Positions 1-14,576 are shown, counted from the first letter of the stretch. The stretch: 64,000 bases of DNA from Scalesia atractyloides (GCA_947069175.1 CAMTDV010000030.1:94049916-94113915), one strand, 5' to 3'. Numbers and translations are program-made. The notes: generated by a model not told the origin, from the sequence alone.

Positions 1-3000
1 AAACTCGAAATAAATTTTTTCGTGCAAAATCGAATTCCTGTATCAATAAAACTGAGTTTGGAACCAAGAAATACAAAAAATGCTGACATAAACGACCAGA
101 TATTTGATTTAATTAATTGTTCGCGCGTTTACTTTCTATAAATATAGAAAATGTGCGAAAAATGATGAAACTCGAAATAATTTTTTGGTTGAAATCAATC
201 CCTTTTCAATAAAACTGAGTTTGGAACCTCAGGATACAAAAATTGTTGACATAAACTACCAGATATATTATTTAATTAATTATTCGCGGTTTACTTCATA
301 AATATATAAAGTGGAAAAGTGGCGAAAACTGACGAAACTCGAAATTAATTTTTTCGGGGCAAAATCGAATCCCTTTATCAATAATACTGAATTTAGAACC
401 TGAGAAATACAAAAAATGCTGACATAAACGACCAGATATTTGATTTAGTTAATTGTTCGCGCGTTTACTTTCTAAATATAGAAATATAGAAAGTGGGCGA
501 AAACTGACGAAACTCTAAATAATTTTTTCCGTGCAAAATCGAATCCCTGTATCACTAAAACCGAGTTTGGAACCTGAGAAATACAAAAATTGCTGACATA
601 AACGACCAGTATTTGATTTAATTAATTGTTCGCAGCGATTACTTTCTAAAACAGAAAGTGAGAGAAAACTTACGAAACTCGAAAATGAATTTTCTTGTGC
701 AAAATCGAATTCCTGTGATCAATAAAACTGAGTTTGGCAGAAATACAAAAATGCTTACATAAACGACCAGATATATTATTTAGTTAATTGTACGCGCGTT
801 TACTTTCTAAATATAGAAAGTGGGAAAGTGGGCGAAAACTGACGAAACTCGAAATTAATTTTTTCGAGCAAAATCGAATCCCTGTATCATAATAAACTGA
901 GTTTGGAACCTGAGAAATTCAAAAATTGCTGACATAAACGACAAGATATTTGAATTAATTATTTTTCGCGCGTTTACTTTCTAAATAAAGAATATAGAAA
1001 GTGGCGAAAACTAACAAACTCGAAATGAATTTTTCATGCAAAATCGAATCCCTGTATCAATAAAACTGAGTTTGGAACATGAGAAATATAAAAATTGCTG
1101 ACATAAACGACAGATTTTGATTAATTAATTGTTCGCGCGTTTACTTTCTAAATATAGAAAGTGGCGAAAACTCACAAACCATCGAAATGAATTTTTTCGT
1201 GCAAAATCGAATCTCTGTATCAATAAAACTTAGTTTGGAACCTGAGAAATACAAAAATTGCTGAAATAAACGAACAGATATTTGATTTAATTAATTGTTC
1301 GCGCGTTTACTTTCTAAATATAGAAAGTGGGAAAGTGGGCGAAAACTGACGAAACTCGAAAATAATTTTTTGGTGCAAATCGAATCCGTGTATCACTAAT
1401 ACTGAGTTTGGAACCTAGAAATACAAAAATTGCTGACCTAAACGACCAGATATTTGATTTAATTAATTGTTCGCGCGTTTACTTTCTAAATAAAGAATAT
1501 AGAAAGTGGGCGAAAACTGACGAAACTCGAAATAAATTTTTTCGTGTAAAATCGAAATCCAGTATCAATAAAACAGAGTTTGGAACCTGAGAATATAAAA
1601 ATTGCTGACATAAACAACCAGATATTTGATTTAATTAATTGTTCGCGCGTTTACTTTATAAATATAGAAAGTGGAAAAGTGGGCGAAAACTGACGAACCT
1701 TGAAATAAATTATTTCGTGCAAAACGAATCCCTTTATTAATAAAACTGAGTTTGGAACACGAGAATACAAAAAATGCTGACATAAACGACCAAATATTTG
1801 ATTTAATTAATTATTCGCACGTTTACTTTCTAAATATAGAGAGTGTGCGAAAACTGATGAAACTCGAAATGAATTTTTTCTTGTAAAATCGAATCCCTGT
1901 ATCAATAAAACTGAGTTTGGAACCTGAGAAATACAAAAATGCTGACATAAACGACCTGATATATTATTTAATTAATTGTTCCGCGCGTTTACTTTCTAAA
2001 TATAGAAAGTGGGAACGTGGGCGAAAACTGATGAAACTCGAAATTAATATTTTCATGCAAAATCGAATCCCTGTATCAAAAATTACTGAGTTTTGGAACC
2101 TGAGAAATACAAAAAAATTGCTGACATAAACGAACAGGTATTTGATTTAATTAATTGTTCGTACGCGTTTACTTTACAAATATAAAAAGTGGGAAAGTGG
2201 GCGAAAACTGACGAAACTCTAAATAAGTTTTTTCGTGTAAAATCGAATCCCTGTATCAATAAAACTGAGTTTGGAACCCAAGAAATACAAAAAATGCTGA
2301 CATAAACGACCAGATATTTGATTTAATTAATTGTTCGCGCGTTTACTTTCTAAATATAGAAAGTGGAAAAGTGGGCGAAAACTGACGAAACTCGAAATGA
2401 ATTTTTTCGTGCAAAATCGAATCTCTGTGTCAATAAAACTGAGTTTGGAACCTGGGAAATACAAAAATTCTTACATAAACGACCAGATATATTATTTAAT
2501 TAATTGTCCGAGCGTTTACTTTCTAAATTTAGAAAGTGGGAAAGTGGGCGAAAACTGATGAAACTTGAAATTAATATTTTCATGCAAAATCGAATCCCTG
2601 TATCAATAATAATGAGTTTGGAACCTGAGAAATACAAAAATTGCTGACATAAACGAACAGATATTTGATTTAATTGTTTATTCGCACGTTTACTTTCTAA
2701 ATATAGAAATATAGAAAGTGGGCGAAAACTTACAAAACTCGAAATGAATTTTTCGTACAAAATCGAATCTCTGTATCAATAAAACTGAGCTTGGAACCTA
2801 ATTAATACAAAAATTGATGACATTAGCAACCAGATATTTGATTTAATTAATTGTTCGCGCGTAAACTTTCTAAATATAGAAAGTGGAAAAGTGGCGAAAA
2901 CTGACGAAACTCGAAATTAATTTTTTCGTGCAAAATCGAATTCTTGTATCAATAAAACTGAGTTTGGAACCTAAGAAACACAAAAATTGCTGACATAAAC

Positions 3001-4670
3001 GACCAGATATTTGATTTAATTAATTGTTCGCGCGTTTACTTTCTATATATAGAAAGTGGAAAAGTGGGCGAAAACTGACCAACCTCGAAATAATTTTTTT
3101 CGTGCAAAATCGAATCCCTGTATCAATAAAACTTAGTTTGGAACCCTAGAAATGCAAAAAATACTGACATAAACGACCAGATATTTGATTTAATTAATTG
3201 TTTGCGCGCTTACTTTCTAGGTATACAAAGTGGAAAAGTGGGCGACTGACCAAACTCGAAATGAATTTTTTCATGTAAAATCGAATACCTGTATCAATAA
3301 AACTTAGTTTTGAACCTAAGAAATGCAAAAATTCATGACGTAAACGACCAGATATTTGATTTAATTAACTGTTCACGCGTTTACTTTCTAAATATAGAAA
3401 TATAGAAAGTGGGCGAAAACTGACGAAACTCGAAATGAATTTTTTCGTGCAAAATCGAATCCATTTATAAATAAAACTGAGTTTGGAACCTGAGAAATAC
3501 AAAAATTGCTGACATAAACGACCAGATATATTATTTAATTATTTGTTCGCCCATTTACTTTGTAAATATAGAAAGTAGGAAAGTTGGCGAAAACTGACTC
3601 AACTCGAAATGATTTTTTTCGTACAAAATCGAATCCTTATATCAATAATACTGAGTTTGGAACCTGAGATATACAAAAATTGATGACATAAACGACCAGA
3701 TATTTGATTTAATTATTTGTTCGCGCGTTCACAAAGTTTGCGAAAACTGACGAAACTTGAAATGAATTTTTTCGTGTAAAATCGAATCCCTATATCAATA
3801 AAACAGAGTTTGAAAGCTGAGAAATACAAAAACTACTGACATAAACTACCAGATATATTATTTAATTAATTGTTCGCGCGTTTACTTTCTAAATATAGAA
3901 AGTGGGAAAGTAGGCGAAAACTGACGAAACTCGAAATGAATTTTTTCGTACAAAATCGAATCCTTATATCAATAATACTGAGTTTGGAACCTGAGAAATA
4001 CAAAAATTGATAAATGACCAGATATTTGATTTAATTATTTGTTCGCGCGTTTACTTTCTAAATATAGAAATATAGAAAGTGGGCGAAAACTGACGAAACT
4101 CGAAATGAATTTTTTCGTGCAAAATAGAATCCCTGTATCAATAAAACTGAGTTTGTAACCTGACAAATACAAAAACTACTGACATAAACGACCAGATATT
4201 TGATTTAATTAATTGTTCGTGCGTTTACTTTCGAAATATAGAAAGTGGGTGAAAAATAACGAAACTCGAAATGAATTTTTCGTGCAAAATCGAATCCCTA
4301 TATCAATAAAACTGAGTTTAGAACCCGAGAAATACAAAAATTGCTAACATGAACGACCAGATATTTGATTAAATTAATTGTTCGTGCGTTTACTTTCTAA
4401 ATATAGAAAGTGGGCGAAAACTGACGAAACTCGAAATAAATTTTTTCGTTCAAAATCGAATCCCTGTATGTATAAAACTTAGTTAGGAGGCGGAGAAATA
4501 CGAAAATCGCAGACATAAACGACTAGATATTTGATTTAATTAATTGTACGCGCGTTTATTTTTAAATATAGTAAGTGTGCGAAAATTGACGAAACTCGAA
4601 ATGAATTTTTTCGTGTAAAATCGAATCCCTGTATCAATAAAAATGAGTTTGGAACCTGAGAAATACAACA

Positions 4671-7600
4671 ATTGCGGACATAAAGGACTAGATATTTGAT
4701 TTAATTAATTGTTCGCGTGTTTACTGTCTATATATAGAAAGTGGGAAAGTGGGCGAAAACTAACGAACCTCGAAATGAATTTTTTGTGCAAAATCGAATC
4801 CCTGTATCACTAAAACCGAGTTTGGAACCTGAGAAATACAAAAATTGCTGACATAAACGACCAGATATTTGATTTAATTAATTGTTCGCGAGCTTACTTT
4901 ATAAATATAGATAGTGGCCAAAAACTGACGAAACTCGAAATGAATTTTTTCGTGCAAAATCGAATCACTGTGTCAATAAAACTAAGTTTGGAACCTGAGA
5001 AATACAAAAATTGCTGACATAAACGTCCAGTTATTTGTTTTAATTTATTGTTCGCAGCGTTTACTTTCTAAATATAGAAAGTGGAAAAGTGGGCGAAAAC
5101 TGACGAAACTCGAAATGAATTTTTTGTACAAAATCGAATCCTTATATCAATAGTAACGAGTTTGGAACCTGAAAAATACAAAAAATGATGACATAAACGA
5201 CCAGATATTTGATTTAATTATTTGTTCGCGCGTTTACTTTATAAATATAGAAATATAGAAAGTGGGCGAAAACTTATGAAACTCGAAATGAATTTTTTCG
5301 TGCAAAACCGAATCCCTGTATCAATAAAACTGAGTTTTTAACCTCAGAAATACAAAAACTATTGACATGAACGACCAGATATTTGATTTAATTAATTGTT
5401 CGTGCGTTTACTTTCGAAATATAGAAAGTGGGCGAAAACTGACGAAACTCGAAATGAATTTTTTCGTACAAAATCGAATCCTTATATCAATAGTACCGAG
5501 TTTGGAACCTGAAAAATAAAAAAATTGCTGACATAAACGACCAGATATTTGATTTAATTAATTGTCCGCGCGTTTACTTTCTACATATAGAAAGTGGCGA
5601 AAACTGACGAAACTCGAAATAAATTTTTTCCCTGTATAATTTAACTGAGTTAGGAGTTTGAGAAATACAAAAATCGCTGACATAAACGACCAGATATTTG
5701 ATTTAATTAATTGTACGCGTGTTTATTTTTAAAATATAAAAGTGTGCGAAAACTGACGAAATTCAAAATGAATTTTTTCGTGTAAAATCGAATCCCTGTA
5801 TCAATAAAACTGAGTTTGGAACCTGAGAAATACAAAAAACACTGACATAAACGACCAGATATTTGATTTAATTAACTTTTCGCGGGTTTACTTTCTAGAT
5901 ATAGAAAGTGTACGAAAACTGACGAACCTCGAAATGAATTTTTTCGTGTAAAATCGAATCCCTGTATCAATAAAACCGAGTTTGGAACCTGAGAAATACA
6001 AAAATTGCTGACATAAAGGACCAGATATTTAATTTAGTTCATTGTTCGCGCGTTTACTGTAAATATAGAAAGTGGGCGAAAACTGACGAACCTCGAAATG
6101 AATTTTTTGTGCAAATTCGAATCCCTGTATCAATAAAAATGAGTTTGTAATCTGAGAAATACAAAAATCGCTGACATAAAGGACTAGATATTTGATTTAA
6201 TTAATTGTTCGCGTGCTTAGTGTCTATATGTAGAAAGTGGGCGAAAACTGACGAAAGTCGAAATGAATTTTTCGTGCAAATTCGAATCCCTGTATCAATA
6301 AAAATGAGTTTGGAACCTGAGTAATACAAAAATTGCGGACATAAAGGACTAGATATTTGATTTAATTAATTGTTCACGCATTTACTGTCTATATATAGAA
6401 AGTGGGAAAGTGGACGAAAACTAACGAACCTCGAAATGAATTTTTCGTGCAAAATCGAATCCCTGTATCAATAAAACCGAGTTTGGAACCTTAGAAATAC
6501 AAAAATTGCTGACATAAACGACCAGATATTTGATTTAATTAATTGTTCGCGCATTTTATTTCTAAATATAGAAATATAGAAAGTGGGCGAAAACTAACGA
6601 AACTCGAAATAAATTTTTCGTTCAAAATCGAATCTCTGTATCAATAAAACTGAGTTTGAAAGCTGAGAAATACAAAAATTACTGACATAAACGACCAGAT
6701 ATATTATTTAATTACTTTTTTCGCGCGTTTACTTTCTAAATATAGAAAGTGGGAAAGTGGGCGAAAACTGACGAAACTCGAAATGAATTTTTTCGTACAA
6801 AATCGAATCCTGATATCAATAATACTGAGTTTTGAACATGAGAAATACAAAAATTGATGACATAAACGACCAGATATTTGATTTAATTATTTGTTCGCGT
6901 GTTTACTTTCTAAATATAGAAAGTGGGTTAAAACTAACGAAACTCGAAATGAATTTTTTCGTGCAAAATCGAATCCCTATATTAATACAACTAAGTTTAG
7001 AACCCGAGAAATACAAAAATTGCTGACATAAATGACCAGATATTTGATTTAATTAATTGTTCGCGCGTTTACTTTTTAAATATAGAAAGTGGGCGAAAAC
7101 TGACCAAACTCGAAGTAAATTTTTTCGTGCAAAATCGAATCCCTGTATAAATAAAACTGAGTTAGGAGGCTGAGAAATACAAAAATCGCTGACATAAATG
7201 ACGAGATATTTGATTTAATTAATTGTACGCGCGTTTATTTTTAAAATATAAAAGTGTGCGAAAACTGACGAATCTCAAGAAATACAAAAAATACGGACAT
7301 AAACGACCAGATATTTGATTTAATTAACTGTTCGCGGGTTTACTTTCTAGATATAGAAAGTGTGCGAAAATTGACCAACCTCGAAATGAATTTTTTCGTG
7401 TAAAATCGAATCCCTGTATCAATAAAACCGAGTTTGGAACCTGAGAAGTACAAAAATTGCTGACATAAAGGACCCGATATTTAATTTAATTAATTGTTCA
7501 CGCGTTTACTGTCTAAATATAGAAAGTGGGCCAAAAGTGACGAAACTCGAAATGAATTTTTCGTGCAAATTTGAATCCCTGTATCAATAAAAATGAGTTT

Positions 7601-8200
7601 GGAACCTGAGAAATACAAAAATCGCTGACATAAAGGACTAGATATTTGATTTAATTAATTGTTCGTCGCGCGTTTATTGTCTATATGTAGAAAGTGGGCG
7701 AAAACTAACGAACCTCGAAATGAATTTTTCGTGCAAAATCGAATCTCTGTATCAGTAAAACCGAGTTTGGAACCTGAGAAATAAAAAACTTGCTGACATA
7801 AACGACCAGATATTTGATTTAATTAATTGTTCGCGCATTTACTTTCTAAATATAGAAATATAGAGAGTGGGCGAAAACTGACGAAACTCGAAATTAATTT
7901 TTTCGTGCAAAATCGAATCCCTGTATCAATAAAACTGAGTTAGGAACCTGAGAAATACAAAAAACTACTGACATAAACAACCAGATATTTGATTTAATTA
8001 ATTGTTTGTGCGTTTACTTTGGAAATATAGAAAGTGGGTGAAAAAAACGAATCTCGACATGAATTTTTTTCGTGCAAAATCGAATCCCTATATCAATAAC
8101 TGAGTTTAGAACCCGAGAAATAAAAAAATTGCTAACATAAACAACCAGATATTTGATTTAATTAATTGTTCGCGCTTTTACTTTCTAAATATAGAAAGTG
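4671..8200 (+). repeat. Segmental duplication in satellite, left copy
   Basis: About 3.5 kb (roughly 20 monomers) that reappears at about 10357-13890 with a constant offset near 5,686 bp. Shared diagnostic variants include attgcggacataaaggac (4671 and 10357), gagtttttaacctcag (5332 and 11016) and a run reading ttaggaacctgag followed by aaaaaactactgac (about 7940 and 13628). A monomer with an internal deletion near 7270 is also shared with about 12955. Neighbouring monomers in either copy differ more from each other than from the counterpart, as expected for higher-order duplication. The ends are approximate because they were traced by eye. Confidence 0.75.
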
Positions 8201-10356
8201 GGCGAAAACTGACGAAACTCGAAATAAATTTTTTCGTTCAAAATCGAATCCCTGTATGTATAAAACTTAGTTAGGAGGCGGATAAATACGAAAATCGCAG
8301 ACATAAACGACTAGATATTTGATTTAATTAATTGTACGCGCGTTTATTTTTAAAATATAGTAAGTGTGCGAAAACTGACGAAACTCGAAATGAATTTTTT
8401 CGTGTAAAATCGAATCCCTGTATCAATAAAAATGAGTTGGAACCTGAGAAATACAAAAATTGCGGACATAAAGGACTAGATATTTGATTTAATTAATTGT
8501 TCGCGCGTTTACTGTCTATATATAGAAAGTGGGAAAGTGGGCGAAAACTAACGAACTTCGAAATGAATTTTTTGTGCAAAATCGAATCCCTGTATCACTA
8601 AAACCGAGTTTGGAACCTGAGAAATACAAAAATTGCTGACATAAACGATCAGATATTTGATTTAATTAATTGTTCGCCGCGCTTACTTTATAAATATAGA
8701 TAGTGGGCAAAAACTGACGAAACTCGAAATGAATTTTTTCGTGCAAAATCGAATCACAGTGTCAATAAAACTAAGTTTGGAACCTGAGAAATAAAAAAAT
8801 TGCTGACATAAACAACCAGTTATTTGATTAATTAATTGTTCGCACGCGTTTACTTTCTAAATATAGAAAGTGGAAAAGTGGGCGAAAACTGACGAAACTC
8901 GAAATGAATTTTTTGGTACAAAATCGAATCCTTGTATCAATAGTACCGAGTTTGGAACCTGAAAAATACAAAAATTGATGACATAAACGACAAGATATTT
9001 GATTTAATTATTTGTTCGCACGCGTTTACTTTATAAATATAGAAATATAGAAAGTGGGCGAAAACTAATGAAACTCGAAATGAATTTTTTCGTGCAAAAT
9101 CGAATCCCTGTATCAATAAAACTGAGTTTTTAACCTCAGAAATACAAAAATTGCTGACATAAACAACCAGATATTTGATTTAATTAATTGTTCGCGCGTT
9201 TACTTTATAATATAGAAAGTGGAAAAGTGGGCGAAAACTAACGAACTTTGAAATAAATTATTTGGTGCAAAACGAATCCCCTGTATTAATAAAACTGAGT
9301 TTGGAACACGAGAATACAAAAAATGCAGACATAAACGACCAAATATTTGATTTAATTAATTATTCGCACGTTTACTTTCTAAATATAGAGAGTGTGCGAA
9401 AACTGATGAAACTCGAAATGAATTTTTTCGTGTAAAATCGAATCCCTGTATCAATAAAACTGAGTTTGGAACCTGAGAAATACAAAAATGCTGACATAAA
9501 CGACCAGATATATTATTTAATTAATTGTTCGCAGCGTTTACTTTCTAAATATAGAAAGTGGGAAAGTGGGCGAAAACTGATGAAACTCGAAATTAATATT
9601 TTCATGCAAAATCGAATCCCTGTATCAATAATACTGAGTTTGGAACCTGAGAAATACAAAAATTGCTGACATAAACGAACAGATATTTGATTTAATTATT
9701 TATTCGCGCGTTTACTTTCTAAATAAAGAAATATAGAAAGTGGGCGAAAACTTACAAAACTCGAAATGAATTTTTCGTGCAAAATCGAATCTCTGTATCA
9801 ATAAAACTGAGTTTGGAACCTAATTAATACAAAAATTGATGACATTAACGACCAGATATTTGATTTAATTAATTGTTCGCAGCGTAAACTTTCTAAATAT
9901 AGAAAGTGGAAAAGTGGGCGAACACTGACGAAACTCGAAATTAATTTTTTCGTGCAAAATCGAATTCTTGTATCAATAAAACTGAGTTTGGAACCTAAGA
10001 AACACAAAAATTGCTGACATAAACGACCAGATATTTGATTTAATTAATTGTTCGCGCGTTTACTTTCAATATATAGAAAGTGGAAAAGTGGGCGAAAACT
10101 GACCAACCTCGAAATAAATTTTTTCGTGCAAAATCGAAACCCTGTATCAATAAAACTTAGTTTGGAACCCTAGAAATACAAAAAAATACTGACATAAACG
10201 ACCAGATATTTGATTTAATTAATTGTTTGCGCGCTTACTTTCTAAGTATAGAAAGTGGAAAAGTGGGCGACTGACGAAACTCGAAATGAATTTTTTCATG
10301 TAAAATCGAATACCTGTATCAATAAAAATTGAGCTTGGAACCTGAGAAATACAAAA

Positions 10357-13300
10357 ATTGCGGACATAAAGGACTAGATATTTGATTTATTAATTGTTCG
10401 CGCGTTTACTATCTATATATAGAAAGTGGGAAAGTGGGCGAAAACTAACGAACCTCGAAATGAATTTTTTGTGCAAAATCGAATCCCTGTATCACTAAAA
10501 CCGAGTTTGGAACCTGAGAAATACAAAAATTGCTGACATAAACGACCAGATATTTCATTTAATTAATTGTTCGCGCGCTTACTTTATAAATATAGATAGT
10601 GGGCAAAAACTGACGAAACTCGAAATGAATTTTTTCGTGCAAAATCGAATCACTGTGTCAATAAAACTAAGTTTGGAACCTGAGAAATACAAAAATTGCT
10701 GACATAAACGACCAGTTATTTGATTTAATTAATTGTTCGCGCGTTTACTTTCTAAATATAGAAAGTGGAAAAGTGGGCGAAAACTGACGAACTCGAAATG
10801 AATTTTTTCGTACAAAATCGAATCCTTATATCAATAGTACCGAGTTTGGAACCTGAAAAATACAAAAATTGATGACATAAACGACCAGATATTTGATTTA
10901 ATTATTTGTTCGCGCGTTTACTTTATAAATATAGAAATATAGAAAGTGGGCGAAAACTGATGAAACTCGAAATGAATTTTTTCGTGCAAAATCGAATCCC
11001 TGTATCAATAAAACTGAGTTTTTAACCTCAGAAATACAAAAACTATTGACATGAACGACCAGATATTTGATTTAATTAATTGTTCGTGCGTTTACTTTCG
11101 AAATATAGAAAGTGGGTGAAAACTAACGAAACTCAAATGAACTTTTTCGTGCAAAATCGAATCCCTATATCAATAAAACTGAGTTTAGAACCCGAGAAAT
11201 ACAAAAATTGCTGACATAAACGACCAGATATTTGATTTAATTAATTGTCCGCGCGTTTACTTTCTAAATATAGAAAGTGGTGAAAACTGACGAAACTCGA
11301 AATAAATTTTTTCCCTGTATAATTTAACTGAGTTAGGAGTCTGAGAAATACAAAAATCGCTGACATAAATGACCAGATATTTGATTTAATTAATTGTACG
11401 CGCGTTTATTTTTAAAATATAAAAGTGTGCGAAAACTGACGAAACTCGAAATGAATTTTTTCGTGTAAAATCGAATCTCTGTATCAATAAAACTGAGTTT
11501 GGAACCTGAGAAATACAAAAAACACTGACATAAACGACCAGATATTTGATTTAATTAACTTTTCGCGGGTTTACTTTCTAGATATAGAAAGTGTACGAAA
11601 ACTGACGAACCTCGAAATGAATTTTTTCGTGTAAAATCGAATCCCTGTATCAATAAAACCGAGTTTGGAACCTGAGAAATATAAAAATTTCTGACATAAA
11701 GGACCAGATATTTAATTTAGTTCATTGTTCGCGCGTTTACTGTAAATATAGAAAGTGGGCGAAAACTGACGAACCTCGAAATGAATTTTTCGTGCAAATT
11801 CGAATCCCTGTATCAATAAAAATGAGTTTGTAATTTGAGAAATACAAAAATCGCTGACATAAAGGACTAGATATTTGTTTTAATTAATTGTTCGCGTGCT
11901 TAGTGTCTATATGTAGAAAGTGGGCGAAAACTGACGAAAGTCGAAATGAATTTTTCGTGCAAATTCGAATCCCTGTATCAATAAAAATGAGTTTGGAACC
12001 TGAGAAATACAAAAATTGCGGACATAAAGGACTAGATATTTGATTTAATTAATTGTTCACGCATTTACTGTCTATATATAGAAAGTGGGAAAGTGGACGA
12101 AAACTAACGAACCTCGAAATGAATTTTTCGTGCAAAATCGTATCCCTGTATCAATAAAACCGAGTTTGGAACCTTAGAAAAACAAAAATTGCTGACATAA
12201 ACGACCAGATATTTGATTTAATTAATTGTTCGCGCATTTACTTTCTAAATATAGAAATATAGAAAGTGGGCGAAAACTAACGAAACTCGAAATAAATTTT
12301 TCGTTCAAAATCGAATCCCTGTATCAATAAAACTGAGTTTGAAAGCTGAGAAATACAAAAATTACTCACATAAACGACCAGATATATTATTTAAATACTT
12401 TTTCGCGCGTTTACTTTCTAAATATAGAAAGTGGGAAAGTGGGCGAAAACTGACGAAACTCGAAATGAATTTTTTCGTACAAAATCGAATCCTGATATCA
12501 ATAGTACTGAGTTTTAAACATGAGAAATACAAAAATTGATGACATAAACGACCAGATATTTGATTTAATTATTTGTTCGCGCGTTTACTTTCTAAATATA
12601 GAAAGTGGGTGAAAACTAACGAAACTCGAAATGAATTTTTTCGTGCAAAATCGAATCCCTATATTAATAAAACTGAGTTTAGAACCCGAGAAATACAAAA
12701 ATTGCTGACATGAATGACCAGATATTTGATTTAATTAATTGTTCGCGCGTTTACTTTTTAAATATAGAAAGTGTGCGAAAACTGACGAAACTCGAAGTAA
12801 ATTTTTTCGTGCAAAATCGAATCCCTGTATGAATAAAACTGAGTTAGGAGGCTGAGAAATACAAAAATCGCTGACATAAATGACGAGATATTTGATTTAA
12901 TTAATTGTACGCGCGTTTATTTTTAAAATATAAAAGTGTGCTAAAACTGACGTAACTCGAGAAATACAAAAAATACGGACATAAACGACCAGATATTTGA
13001 TTTAATTAACTGTTCGCGGGTTTACTTTCTAGATATAGAAAGTGTGCGAAAATTGACGAACCTCGAAATGAATTTTTTCGTGTAAAATCGAATCCCTGTA
13101 TCAATAAAACCGAGTTTGGAACCTGAGAAATACAAAAAATCGCTGACATAAAGGACCCGATATTTAATTTAATTAATTGTTCACGCGTTTACTGTCTAAA
13201 TATAGAAAGTGGGCGAAAACTGACCAAACTCGAAATGAATTTTTCGTGCAAATTCGAATCCCTGTATCAATAAAAATGAGTTTGGAACCTGAGAAATACA

Positions 13301-13890
13301 AAAATCGCTGACACAAAGGACTAGATATTTGATTTAATTAATTGTTCCAGCGTTTATTGTCTATATGTAGAAAGTGGGAAAGTGGGCGAAAACTAACGAA
13401 CCTCGAAATGAATTTTTCGTGCAAAATCGAATCTCTGTATCAATAAAACCGAGTTTGGAACCTGAGAAATAAAAAAATTGCTGACATAAACGACCAGATA
13501 TTTGATTTAATTAATTGTTCGCGCATTTACTTTCTAAATATAGAAATATAGAAAGTGGGCGAAAACTGACGAAACTCGAAATTAATTTTTTCGTGCAAAA
13601 TCGAATCCCTGTATCAATAAAACTGAGTTAGGAACCTGAGAAATACAAAAAACTACTGACATAAACAACCAGATATTTGATTTAATTAATTGTTTGTGCG
13701 TTTACTTTCGAAATATAGAAAGTGGGTGAAAATAAACGAAACTCGACATGAATTTTTTTCGTGCAAAATCGAATCCCTATATCAATAACTGAGTTTAGAA
13801 CCCGAGAAATACAAAAATTGCTAACATAAACGACCAGATATTTGATTTAATTAATTGTTCGCGCTTTTACTTTCTAAATATAGAAAGTGG
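10357..13890 (+). repeat. Segmental duplication in satellite, right copy
   Basis: Counterpart of the 4671-8200 stretch at an offset of about 5,686 bp. It follows a segment (about 9.17-10.33 kb) that instead matches about 1.64-3.3 kb at an offset near 7,549 bp (ggaacacgagaatac at 1754 and 9303). The array here is therefore a patchwork of blocks copied from several places rather than a simple tandem of one large unit. The boundaries are approximate. Confidence 0.72.
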
Positions 13891-14166
13891 GCGAGAACTG
13901 ACGAAACTCGAAATAAATTTTTTCGTGCAAAATCGAATCCCTGTATGAATAAAACTGAGTTAGGAGGATGAGAAATACAAAAATCGCTGACAAAAACGAC
14001 CAGTTATTTGATTTAATTAATTGTACGCGCGTTTATTTTTTAAATATATTAAGGGTGCGAAAACTAACGAAACTCAAAATGAATTTTTTCGTGTAAAATC
14101 GAATCCCTGTATCAGTAAAACTGAGTTTGGGACCTGAGAAATACAAAAATTGCTAACATAAACGAC

Positions 14167-14171
14167 CATAT
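14167..14171. other. Target-site duplication of element 1 (left)
   Basis: The five bases catat immediately precede the 5' LTR and recur exactly at 25834-25838 after the 3' LTR. Removing the element and one copy gives a continuous satellite monomer (acgac-catat-atttgac). This fixes both element ends and shows a normal integrase-mediated insertion of the 5-bp type usual for Ty3/gypsy elements. Confidence 0.95.
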
Positions 14172-14568
14172 TGTGACATCCCGGTTTTTCAGATATCTTA
14201 AACACACTATTTCACGGTTATTCGTTCCTACGTTAAATTGATTCGGAGACTTAAATTGCACGCTCGAAATAATTACGATAATTTCGTGTACTTGTCAAAT
14301 GAATTACGTGCTACGTACTAAACGTTTATAAGTTGGTGAGTTATTATGTGATGTTCCGATTTCGTGATTGTTTTAGTTGTAAAATGTAGATAGTAGATAA
14401 ATGAATCGAACCGAGCCGCGAAACGAATAGACCTCACTTCTTTACGACTCAAGTAGTTAATCGAAACTTGAGGACCAAGTTTTAAACCCAAACCAACCCA
14501 CCCGAACCCCCTTGCGGGCGCGAGCACCCCAAACCGTAAACCCTTCCCTTTCCCTTTATCTCTTGCGC

Positions 14569-14576
14569 TATATATA
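14569..14576 (+). promoter_or_regulatory. Candidate TATA box of element 1 LTR
   Basis: TATATATA lies about 397 bp inside the 5' LTR, after a C-rich stretch (about 14485-14560), and is followed by an A/C-rich leader-like sequence. The same motif is in the 3' LTR at 23364-23371. The position suits the U3/R boundary, with transcription expected to start about 30 bp downstream. This is prediction from motif and position only. Confidence 0.5.

Larger units (their letters stand above)
1..14171 (+). repeat. Satellite array, block A
   Basis: Uninterrupted head-to-tail tandem repeat, all monomers in the same orientation. The basic monomer is about 166 bp. Landmarks in order are gaaactcgaaatgaa, tttttcgtgcaaaatcgaat, ccctgtatcaataaaactga, gtttggaacctgagaaatac, aaaaattgctgacataaacg, accagatatttgatttaatt, aattgttcgcgcgtttactt and tctaaatatagaaagtgggc. 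Longer forms of about 174-175 bp arise from duplicating gaaagtggg or atatagaaa. Roughly 83 monomers fit here. Nothing else is visible: short ORFs in this block are satellite read-through. The unit length and AT-richness suit a plant centromeric satellite, but location at a centromere is inference. The block ends at the target site of element 1. Confidence 0.95.

Noticed and set aside
1..14171. Short plus- and minus-strand ORFs of 60-86 codons in satellite (type MEPEKYKN...)
   Set aside because: They are read-through of the tandem monomer, recur with monomer periodicity and break at random indels. No start context or family.
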